From NCBI GenBank assembly GCA_916048145.1, contig CAJZGT010000073.1, positions 1 to 6,497 of the forward strand: a stretch of 6,497 nt of DNA, read 5' to 3'. Numbering within the stretch: the stretch's first letter is position 1; each line of letters opens with the position of its first letter. This stretch comes from an uncultured Streptococcus sp. (GTDB lineage: Bacteria > Bacillota > Bacilli > Lactobacillales > Streptococcaceae). Below, in pieces: positions 1 to 4,589 of the stretch. Position numbers and translations under genes: made by a program. The notes below the pieces were generated by a model, which had not been told where the DNA came from, made no database searches, and was given only the letters and a program-made list of their open reading frames with translations.

Positions 1-35
1 TGCCTAAAATTTCTATTTTGAAGAAATACTTTCAT
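1..35 (-). CDS. Start of a gene cut by the window edge, possibly an MFS-type transporter
   Basis: Only the first 11 full codons are inside the window; the gene runs off the left edge. The reading is MKVFLQNRNFR. An AAGGAG ribosome site at 41-46 lies five bases before the ATG, which is convincing spacing, so a real start is likely. An N-terminus of this kind (Met, a few residues, then a K/RNxNFR stretch) is typical of drug-efflux type MFS permeases, just before the first membrane helix, but eleven residues cannot prove a family. It follows the immunity-like gene in the same direction, with a hairpin between them (66-103). If it is a transporter it could export a toxic peptide or drug, which would fit next to an Rgg regulator and an immunity-like gene; that is inference. 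Confidence 0.55.
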   Translation of the reverse strand, partial: MKVFLQNRNFR

Positions 36-65
36 CACAACTCCTTTTAAAGTTCCAGTGTATAG

Positions 66-103
66 AAAACAAGACTTGGTTTAATATTGAACTCCAAGCC
101 TTG
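66..103 (-). terminator. Intrinsic terminator or attenuator hairpin between the immunity-like gene and the edge gene
   Basis: On the minus strand CAAGGCTTGG (103-94) pairs along all ten positions with CCAAGTCTTG (79-70), with one G-U pair and a 14-base AT-rich loop, followed by TTTTCT. It lies about 54 bases after the stop of the immunity-like gene and about 30 bases before the ribosome site of the next gene. The U-tract is short, so partial read-through into the next gene is possible. Confidence 0.6.
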
Positions 104-156
104 CTCATATTCAGATTCATCCATTATGCGATGTTAATGCCTTATTTTATAATAAA

Positions 157-441
157 TCATATCTTAAAAATGCCAGACCACACTATTCCCTGCTTATATT
201 TAGCTTCTTTCTTTTGGACAAATTTTGCTAAATCCAATAACTCTGTCGGTGGTTCACCTTTAAAGCTCAACAATTCTTTAGAGACGGCAAAAGAAAGACG
301 TACAGCTAACAAATCTTCATTAGTACTAGAGAACTGTTTTGCTGTTTCCAGCAATTGCTTCCTAAATTCTTCCGTCAAGCTAATTTCTTTATTATTGTAT
401 AGGGAATGAATTAACATTTGTAACTGACTTTGTTTTTCCAT
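157..441 (-). CDS. Small helical protein, possible bacteriocin immunity protein
   Basis: This is a 94-residue protein with no signal peptide and no clear membrane helix. It is rich in Lys, Glu, Leu and Gln and reads as a run of amphipathic helices: about residues 3-16, 22-38, 42-60 and 66-82, then a short hydrophobic tail (GIVWSGIF, 85-92). That size and four-helix pattern resemble the EntA_Immun group of class II bacteriocin immunity proteins, cytosolic proteins that protect a cell from its own or a neighbour's bacteriocin. The assignment rests on pattern, not on a recognised signature. The start is supported by GAGG at 448-451, six bases before the ATG, with an in-frame TAA just upstream. 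It lies downstream of rgg in the same direction, after a 230-base gap with its own candidate promoter. An overlapping plus-strand frame was judged a shadow. No bacteriocin gene is visible in the window. Confidence 0.6.
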   Translation of the reverse strand: MEKQSQLQMLIHSLYNNKEISLTEEFRKQLLETAKQFSSTNEDLLAVRLSFAVSKELLSFKGEPPTELLDLAKFVQKKEAKYKQGIVWSGIFKI

Positions 442-454
442 CGTTTACCTCATT

Positions 455-556
455 TTATCTAGGACGCCAAGTTTCACTTTTAGTCCAGCCATTTACAGTA
501 TGCTCATAATTAAACATATACTGTACGAATTCCCATCTATAAACCACTTCTGCGAC
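455..556 (-). pseudogene. Tail of an unassigned reading frame in the leader of the immunity-like gene
   Basis: A minus-strand frame of 33 codons is open between TAA at 557-559 and TAA at 455-457, ending 13 bases before the ATG of the immunity-like gene. Its tail is unusually rich in aromatic and polar residues: after an internal ATG it reads FNYEHTVNGW then TKSETWRPR. No ribosome site is well placed for that ATG. The spacing to the next gene is what one expects of a preceding gene in an operon, so this may be the 3' end of a decayed small gene, for example a bacteriocin precursor. It may also be a leader peptide, or chance. I cannot name a family. Confidence 0.25.
494..525. repeat. Perfect inverted repeat in the immunity-like gene leader
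   Basis: TACAGTAT (494-501) and ATACTGTA (518-525) are perfect 8-base inverted arms separated by 16 AT-rich bases. The repeat lies between the candidate promoter at 588-593 and the start of the immunity-like gene, so it would be transcribed and could fold as a hairpin in the leader, or serve as a protein-binding site. No T-tract follows, so it is not a terminator. Confidence 0.5.
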
Positions 557-587
557 TTAGGATCTGCTTGAAGTGCTTTACAAGGAT

Positions 588-596
588 AGTATAACA
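588..596 (-). promoter_or_regulatory. Candidate extended -10 promoter for the immunity-like gene
   Basis: The minus strand reads TGT-TATACT, an extended -10 box with five of six consensus bases. No good -35 box is found 16-18 bases upstream, which is tolerated for extended -10 promoters. Transcription would begin near 581 and give a leader of about 140 bases before the immunity-like start. There is no evident terminator between rgg and this site, so read-through from rgg is also possible. Confidence 0.45.
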
Positions 597-671
597 CGAA
601 AATTAGCTTATTTTAGAAAATCGCATATTTGATATTTTTTCTTATAGAAATTTCAGATTTGCAATTGTTGA

Positions 672-1535
672 CTACTCAATAAGTTCTTTGTATTGCTTCA
701 AACGCAATTCGAAGAGGGCTAGCAATTGTGGATTTTCTAATACTTGCAGAGATTGGATAAATCTTTCAATCTCTTTTTGATTGCTTCCTTTGGTTTGAAG
801 GAAAATCTTCATTTTCTTTAAAAACTGCCACAATACTTTTTCAAAAACATCGTATGGACGAAGCATGCTCTCTAGCTCAGCTTCAAAAATTGGGATATAA
901 GAGAAAAGTTTACGCTCCATGAGTTCTGATATAATATTCAGAAATCCACTTTTCATATACAATCGATTATGTACCAACTCTTTAAATTCCCTAGATTTCT
1001 CAATTAAAGCGGTCGATAAAAATATCAAATCTTGATTGCTCAAGAAGGGCATGGTATTGCAAAAGAGATAGAGTTCAAACCAGGTCCAAGACTCAATAGC
1101 ATAGAGATAGATAGTCAAAAACTCGCTATCTTCTTTTACTAATGGATAGTTCTTATTTAAGGAATGGAGTGCGTTTTTAATTACAATGGCATTCAAACGA
1201 CGATAGGTCTCTGCCATCTGTTCTTGCTCGACTTCCTCCAACAGTTGCTCTAAACCAGCTATATCTTGGTGGGCAAAGCGATCCACAACCTTTCTACCAA
1301 TTCGCATATGTGGAGATTCTTGATAGTTGTTGAGCTTGTGCCCAAACTCATCAAAGGTCACATTTATACCTTGGATAGCTAGAATCAACTTATCTGCAGA
1401 CAGCATAGACTGCCCTAGTTCGAACTTGGATAGCTGAGAAGCTGTTAGTCCAGCACAAGCCACATCTGACTGCTTGAGCTTTCTAGCCAAACGTAATTCC
1501 TTGTAAAATTCCCCCAATTCCATTCTCCCAATCAT
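672..1535 (-). CDS. rgg: Rgg/MutR-family transcriptional regulator
   Basis: The 287-residue protein has the family's usual length and layout. Residues about 8-65 form a Cro/C1-type helix-turn-helix (FYKELRLARKLKQSDVA, then TASQLSKFELGQ as recognition segment, then LSADKLILAIQGI). About 75-285 is the all-helical Rgg_C region, with the typical SWTWFELYLF stretch at 149-158. Rgg proteins are cytosolic regulators found in streptococci and relatives; many are controlled by short imported peptides and act on bacteriocin, competence or virulence genes, often next to themselves. The first ATG is chosen because AGGAGG (1543-1548) is seven bases upstream; a second Met at residue 5 has no comparable site. 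It lies behind the tsaD terminator with its own strong promoter and a palindrome that suggests autoregulation. The immunity-like gene downstream is a plausible target. No short hydrophobic pheromone gene is seen nearby. The subgroup cannot be told by eye. Confidence 0.93.
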   Translation of the reverse strand: MIGRMELGEFYKELRLARKLKQSDVACAGLTASQLSKFELGQSMLSADKLILAIQGINVTFDEFGHKLNNYQESPHMRIGRKVVDRFAHQDIAGLEQLLEEVEQEQMAETYRRLNAIVIKNALHSLNKNYPLVKEDSEFLTIYLYAIESWTWFELYLFCNTMPFLSNQDLIFLSTALIEKSREFKELVHNRLYMKSGFLNIISELMERKLFSYIPIFEAELESMLRPYDVFEKVLWQFLKKMKIFLQTKGSNQKEIERFIQSLQVLENPQLLALFELRLKQYKELIE

Positions 1536-1559
1536 CTGACCACCTCCTATTCTTTATAT

Positions 1560-1589
1560 ATTATATCATTATTTACATTTATTTGTCAA
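1560..1589 (-). promoter_or_regulatory. Strong rgg promoter
   Basis: On the minus strand, perfect TTGACA (1584-1589) is followed after 18 bases by perfect TATAAT (1560-1565), which is preceded by TGA, making an extended -10 box. The predicted start near 1553 gives a leader of about 17 bases holding the AGGAGG ribosome site. Such a strong core promoter for a regulator suggests that it is held down by a repressor or by the Rgg protein itself. Confidence 0.85.
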
Positions 1590-1601
1590 AATATTCTGAC
1601 A
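1584..1601. promoter_or_regulatory. 18-bp palindrome on the rgg -35 box, candidate operator
   Basis: TGTCAAAATATTCTGACA is symmetric at all positions but one pair (A/C at the sixth position from each end). One half contains the whole -35 box of the rgg promoter. A near-perfect palindrome covering a -35 element is the classical arrangement of an operator, and Rgg proteins bind as dimers to inverted repeats near promoters. Binding by this Rgg is inference. Confidence 0.5.
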
Positions 1602-1612
1602 TTTCGGCAAGT

Positions 1613-1636
1613 AAAAAAGTCAGCCTTAAGCTGACT
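1613..1636 (-). terminator. Terminator of the tsaB-rimI-tsaD operon
   Basis: AGTCAGC (1618-1624) and GCTGACT (1630-1636) form a perfect 7-bp stem with a 5-base loop, followed on the minus strand by six T (1618-1613, the first being shared with the stem). It begins two bases after the tsaD stop codon and separates the t6A operon from rgg. Confidence 0.9.
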
Positions 1637-1638
1637 CT

Positions 1639-2649
1639 TTATTCCATAGTATCAAAAGCGAGACTTGGTTTGGCATTGAGGTCCAAGTTTGCAAAATTTT
1701 CTTTGTTCCACTCGCTGACGCTGGCATAGGCAATCATTCCTGCATTGTCTCCACAAAGACGCAGTGGTGGGATGATGACCTTGACATCTGTGATTTCGGC
1801 CGCTAGGCGTTCTCTGAGACCTTTATTGGCTGCCACGCCACCTGCCACAACCAGGGTTTTAACAGGGTATTTTCCCAAGGCCTTCTTGGTTTTTGCCATA
1901 AGAATATCCAAGACAGCTGCTTGAAAGGAAGCACACAAATCCTCTGTGGACAAGCTTTCTCCCTTTTGCTCGGCATTGTGGTGAAGATTGATAAAGGCCG
2001 ATTTCAAACCTGAGAATGAAAACTCCAGATTATCTTCCTTAATCATGGCACGAGGAAAATCATAAATATCCTGCCCCTGATGAGCTAACTCGTCAATCTC
2101 ACGACCTGCAGGATAGGTCAAGCCCATGACACGGCCGACCTTATCATAGGCCTCACCAACCGCGTCATCTCGCGTTTCCCCAACAATCTTGTAGTCACCA
2201 GCCTCCGAAACATAAACCAACTCTGTGTGCCCACCGCTAACCAAGAGGGCTAGCAAGGGAAACTCCAAAGGCTCCACACTCTGAGCGGCCATGAGGTGGC
2301 CAGCCATGTGGTTAACGGGAATCAGCGGAAGCCCATGCGCCCAAGCAAAGGCCTTGGCAGCTGACAAACCAACTAGCAAGGCTCCGACCAAGCCTGGTCC
2401 ATAGGTAATAGCCACAGCTGTCACGTCCTCTTCCGTAATCCCTGCTTCTGCTAGAGCCTCCTCGATACAGGCTGTAATGACCTCGACATGGTGACGACTA
2501 GCTACTTCTGGCACTACGCCCCCAAAACGTTTGTGACTCTCAATTTGACTAGCAATTACATTGGACAAGAGCTCATCGTCGTTTTTCAAGACGGCGACAC
2601 TGGTCTCATCACAGGATGTCTCAAATGCTAAAATATATCTATCCTTCAT
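1639..2649 (-). CDS. tsaD: tRNA threonylcarbamoyladenosine transferase TsaD
   Basis: TsaD (formerly Gcp/YgjD) transfers the threonylcarbamoyl group from threonylcarbamoyl-AMP to A37 of tRNAs that read ANN codons, working with TsaB and TsaE in the cytosol. The 336-residue length is normal. Family signs are all present: the N-terminal [13 protein letters not shown] strand-turn (8-20), the metal ligands H114 and H118 in NHMAGH, the nucleotide-binding SGGHTEL (138-144), [13 protein letters not shown] (161-173), FSFSGLKSA (210-218), [11 protein letters not shown] (269-279) and the ligand D301 in CGDNAGMIA. It is therefore expected to be active. The start overlaps the end of rimI by 11 bases and has only a weak GAGAG site (2656-2660) six bases upstream, so translation is probably coupled. 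It is the last gene of the operon and is followed directly by a terminator. TsaC/Sua5 and TsaE are not in the window. Confidence 0.98.
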   Translation of the reverse strand: MKDRYILAFETSCDETSVAVLKNDDELLSNVIASQIESHKRFGGVVPEVASRHHVEVITACIEEALAEAGITEEDVTAVAITYGPGLVGALLVGLSAAKAFAWAHGLPLIPVNHMAGHLMAAQSVEPLEFPLLALLVSGGHTELVYVSEAGDYKIVGETRDDAVGEAYDKVGRVMGLTYPAGREIDELAHQGQDIYDFPRAMIKEDNLEFSFSGLKSAFINLHHNAEQKGESLSTEDLCASFQAAVLDILMAKTKKALGKYPVKTLVVAGGVAANKGLRERLAAEITDVKVIIPPLRLCGDNAGMIAYASVSEWNKENFANLDLNAKPSLAFDTME

Positions 2650-3076
2650 CTATTTCTCTCTTCATGATAATGGCGTCCTCGACTGGGTCATGGTAGTAGG
2701 CCTTTCGCTCAGCGATGACTGCCATCTTTTCTTTCTTGTAAAATGCTTGCGCTCGTTGATTTGACTTTCTGACTTCGAGGAAAATCTCCTTGTCTGTCGG
2801 CAATTGAGCAAACAAGTCTGACGCAATTCCCTTACCCTGATAGGCTCCTTTAACAGCGATTTGCAGGACTTCTGCCTCAAAAAGATTCTCCTGCACAGCT
2901 AGAAATCCAATCACTTCTGCCCCATCATAAGCTAGAGCATACCAAGTCTGATCTTGAGACAGGTCTGCTTGGATTTGCTCCAGCGTCCAAGGGCTGACTG
3001 GGTAAACAGCTGCCATGACAGCGTAGATGCCTTGAGCCAAGTCAGGTTGCTGTTGGATTCGTTTAATTTCTATCAT
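2639..3076 (-). CDS. rimI: GNAT acetyltransferase RimI
   Basis: The 145-residue protein is a complete single GNAT domain. The acetyl-CoA binding motif A is QGKGIA (80-85), within [16 protein letters not shown]. It is followed by the [16 protein letters not shown] block (100-115) and the C-terminal [14 protein letters not shown] (127-140), where Y127/Y128 matches the RimI catalytic tyrosine region. RimI acetylates the N-terminal alanine of ribosomal protein S18 in E. coli; the Firmicute substrate may be the same or broader. The usual GF after the LY/FY motif is replaced by KM, a small deviation. The start is fixed by an ATGA overlap with the tsaB stop. No ribosome site is near (the closest, GGAGAG at 3094-3099, is 17 bases away), so initiation should depend on ribosomes finishing tsaB. 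Its end overlaps the tsaD start. The tsaB-rimI-tsaD order is common in Firmicutes. Confidence 0.95.
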   Translation of the reverse strand: MIEIKRIQQQPDLAQGIYAVMAAVYPVSPWTLEQIQADLSQDQTWYALAYDGAEVIGFLAVQENLFEAEVLQIAVKGAYQGKGIASDLFAQLPTDKEIFLEVRKSNQRAQAFYKKEKMAVIAERKAYYHDPVEDAIIMKREIDEG

Positions 3077-3756
3077 AGGCGTTTAATGTAAGACTCTCCA
3101 GACTCGGTGTGGTTCTTGAGCCAGTTTTCCTCAGCCTCGACACGCTTGAGGTAGTTCGGCACAAAATCATGCAAGGAGTCTGCTTCCTTGTCCCAGGCCC
3201 AGAGAGCTAGATTAGCTGCATTTGGCAAGGTTTCTTTGAAATTAGTCCTTGGCAAGTGTTCTTGAATCTGCTCCACAAAGGGGGCAACTTCTCCGACAAA
3301 AGTTACCTGGCTAGCACCCTTGATTAGCTCAATGACTCGCTCAAAAGGCAGGTGCGCTTCTGGCATGACAGGTTTGGCATTTTCATAAAATCCTGCGTAA
3401 ACATTGTTGCGACGCGCATCCATCAAAGGGACGAACAAGCCTTCTTGTTGGTAGGGCACCAGAGCCAAGAGGCTAGACATACCAACTAACTCAATGTTCA
3501 GGGTATGAGCCAAAGTCTTGGCAGTTGCTACCGCAATTCGCAAGCCTGTGTAGCTACCTGGCCCTTCCGCTACCACGATTCGGTCCAAATCCTTGGGCGT
3601 CCAATCCAAACTTGCCATCAAAAAATCGATGGCAGGCATAAGGGTAATACTGTGATTTTTCTTGATATTAATCGTCGTCTCGGCAAGAACCTGCTTGTCC
3701 TCTAAAATAGCGAGAGAAAGAGCCTTGCTGGACGTATCAAAAGCTAATACTTTCAT
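3073..3756 (-). CDS. tsaB: t6A biosynthesis scaffold protein TsaB
   Basis: TsaB (YeaZ) is a paralogue of TsaD from the ASKHA fold that lacks the metal site; it pairs with TsaD and with it and TsaE makes the bacterial t6A complex. The 227-residue protein shows the family marks in order: LAFDTSSKALSLAI (4-17), AEGPGSYTGLRIAVATAK (63-80), the PLMDARRNNVYAGFY stretch (110-124) and the C-terminal VPNYLKR (199-205), with no TsaD-type HxxxH. The ATG is supported by AGGA (3764-3767) seven bases upstream and by a promoter just ahead. It is the first gene of the tsaB-rimI-tsaD operon, and its TGA overlaps the rimI ATG. The complex is usually essential or important for growth, so steady expression from this promoter is expected. 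Confidence 0.97.
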   Translation of the reverse strand: MKVLAFDTSSKALSLAILEDKQVLAETTINIKKNHSITLMPAIDFLMASLDWTPKDLDRIVVAEGPGSYTGLRIAVATAKTLAHTLNIELVGMSSLLALVPYQQEGLFVPLMDARRNNVYAGFYENAKPVMPEAHLPFERVIELIKGASQVTFVGEVAPFVEQIQEHLPRTNFKETLPNAANLALWAWDKEADSLHDFVPNYLKRVEAEENWLKNHTESGESYIKRL

Positions 3757-3786
3757 AACACATTCCTATCTTTTTGTCTGCTTACT

Positions 3787-3815
3787 ATTATACTACAAAA
3801 GCTGGCACATGGGAA
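3787..3815 (-). promoter_or_regulatory. Promoter of the tsaB-rimI-tsaD operon
   Basis: On the minus strand a perfect TATAAT (3787-3792) lies 17 bases after TTCCCA (3810-3815), which matches four of six -35 bases. Transcription should begin near 3780, giving a leader of about 24 bases. The -35 region is also one arm of a small imperfect inverted repeat, TGGGGA (3825-3830) with TTCCCA (3810-3815), immediately after the upstream terminator; its meaning is unknown. Confidence 0.75.
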
Positions 3816-3830
3816 TTTTCTTTATCCCCA

Positions 3831-3857
3831 AACAAAAAGCCCCAGCATGAGCAGGGC
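3831..3857 (-). terminator. Terminator of the small membrane protein gene
   Basis: On the minus strand GCCC (3857-3854) pairs with GGGC (3842-3839), with an inner GC/GC pair across a short internal loop and a TCAT loop, then TTTTTGTTT (3838-3830). It begins two bases after the stop of the small membrane protein gene and lies just ahead of the tsaB promoter. Confidence 0.8.
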
Positions 3858-3859
3858 AT

Positions 3860-4075
3860 CTAAGCATTTAATCCAAAGTAAAATACAAACCAAACGACAT
3901 AGGTTACGAGGAGGAGAAAAATCGAGTAGAGAGTCACAAAGGTAATTTTCCACAAGAACTTGGTTTGTCGTTGTTCCAGTTTGGCAAATAGAAGATTCCC
4001 CACATAAACGCAAGCAACAAAAACAATAAAAGCTACCAAGCGAGCTCCGATAGCAAAAGCAAATAAGTTATACAT
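3860..4075 (-). CDS. Small two-helix membrane protein of unknown function
   Basis: I do not recognise this 71-residue protein. It has two hydrophobic segments suited to cross the membrane, about residues 8-31 (IGARLVAFIVFVACVYVGNLL) and 44-67 (a run of Val, Leu, Phe, Tyr and Trp), joined by a short basic-polar loop, LEQRQTKFLWK. The positive loop suggests that both ends face outwards and the loop inwards, but that is only a charge-rule guess. The gene is well supported: AGGAGG (4083-4088) is seven bases before the ATG, a promoter lies ahead, and a terminator follows directly, so it is a single-gene unit. An overlapping 63-residue frame on the same strand lacks such support. A perfect cre match lies on its -35 box, pointing to carbon-source control. 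It does not look like part of t6A synthesis. Confidence 0.85.
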   Translation of the reverse strand: MYNLFAFAIGARLVAFIVFVACVYVGNLLFAKLEQRQTKFLWKITFVTLYSIFLLLVTYVVWFVFYFGLNA

Positions 4076-4142
4076 AGGGCAACCTCCTTGACTTAAAATC
4101 TATATGGAATTATGACAAGCAATAAATTTCACTTCCAGTATC

Positions 4143-4171
4143 AATATAACACATTTTCTTTACTTTTGCAA
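4143..4171 (-). promoter_or_regulatory. Promoter of the small membrane protein gene
   Basis: On the minus strand TTGCAA (4166-4171, four of six -35 bases) is followed after 17 bases by TATATT (4143-4148), preceded by TGT as an extended -10. Transcription should start near 4136, about 60 bases before the ATG. The -35 hexamer lies inside the cre match at 4166-4180. Confidence 0.7.
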
Positions 4172-4180
4172 ACGCTTACT
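4166..4180. promoter_or_regulatory. Catabolite response element (cre) for CcpA
   Basis: TTGCAAACGCTTACT matches the Gram-positive cre consensus WTGNAANCGNWNNCW at every fixed position. CcpA with HPr-Ser-P binds such sites. Here it covers the -35 box of the leftward promoter of the small membrane protein gene, a position expected to repress. It is also about 36 bases upstream of the -35 box of the rightward rpoY promoter, where it could have a weaker effect or none. Confidence 0.65.
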
Positions 4181-4215
4181 AAATAAATCGTCCCATGACT
4201 TTCTCGTTTCCGTCT

Positions 4216-4244
4216 TTTACTAATTTTTCATTTTATGTTATAAT
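4216..4244 (+). promoter_or_regulatory. Promoter of rpoY-rnjA
   Basis: TTTACT (4216-4221, four of six -35 bases) is followed after 17 bases by a perfect TATAAT (4239-4244) with an upstream TGT, an extended -10. The predicted start near 4251 gives a leader of about 104 bases before rpoY. Confidence 0.8.
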
Positions 4245-4354
4245 TGAAATAATTGTAACGAATCAAGGTCAATCTAGACACAAAATGGAATGAAATCAAG
4301 CAAATATCTGCTAAAAGTTTGGAATAAGCTGACCTGTAAATAGAAAGGAACTAT

Positions 4355-4588
4355 ATGATTTACAAAGTTTTTTATCAAGAAACAAAAGAACGTAGCCCAC
4401 GTCGTGAAACAACACGCGCACTTTACCTAGACATCGATGCCAGCTCAGAACTTGAGGGCCGTATCGCTGCTCGCCAACTTGTCGAAGAAAATCGCCCAGA
4501 GTACAATATCGAGTATATCGAACTCTTGTCTGACAAATTGCTAGATTACGAAAAAGAAACTGGCGCTTTCGAAATTACGGAGTTCTAA
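4355..4588 (+). CDS. rpoY: RNA polymerase epsilon subunit RpoY
   Basis: This 77-residue protein matches the small Firmicute protein YkzG/RpoY (DUF1447), the epsilon subunit that binds RNA polymerase near the secondary channel side. Its role is still debated; loss is usually mild. The N-terminus [20 protein letters not shown], the ALYLDIDA strand and the acidic, Tyr-rich C-terminal half ([17 protein letters not shown]) are typical, and the length is normal. AGGA at 4346-4349 lies five bases before the ATG. Its stop is one base before the rnjA ATG, and the rnjA ribosome site lies inside its last codons, so the two are surely co-transcribed. The rpoY-rnjA pairing is conserved in Firmicutes and places a polymerase subunit with the main 5'-end RNA nuclease. 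Confidence 0.95.
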   Translation: MIYKVFYQETKERSPRRETTRALYLDIDASSELEGRIAARQLVEENRPEYNIEYIELLSDKLLDYEKETGAFEITEF

Positions 4589-4589
4589 T

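Noticed and set aside
101..409. 102-codon plus-strand open frame over the immunity-like gene
   Set aside because: No ribosome site and lies antisense to a minus-strand gene with a good ribosome site and normal protein composition.
524..531. TACGAATT on the plus strand, one base from the ComX cin-box TACGAATA
   Set aside because: It lacks the upstream T-rich element and has no plus-strand gene downstream; one chance near-match of eight bases in AT-rich DNA.
608..672. Possible rgg terminator (TTTCT/AGAAA hairpin, then AT-rich DNA)
   Set aside because: Only five A-T rich pairs with a three-base loop; too weak to call a terminator.
1536..1612. Possible short hydrophobic pheromone gene next to rgg
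   Set aside because: The only start-to-stop frames found are very short (MSEYFDK and less), hydrophilic and without a ribosome site.
2662..2880. 72-codon minus-strand frame inside rimI
   Set aside because: Shadow frame, very rich in Arg and Ser, within a complete GNAT gene.
3822..4013. 63-codon minus-strand frame overlapping the two-helix membrane protein
   Set aside because: It starts inside the supported gene, has no own ribosome site and runs through the terminator.
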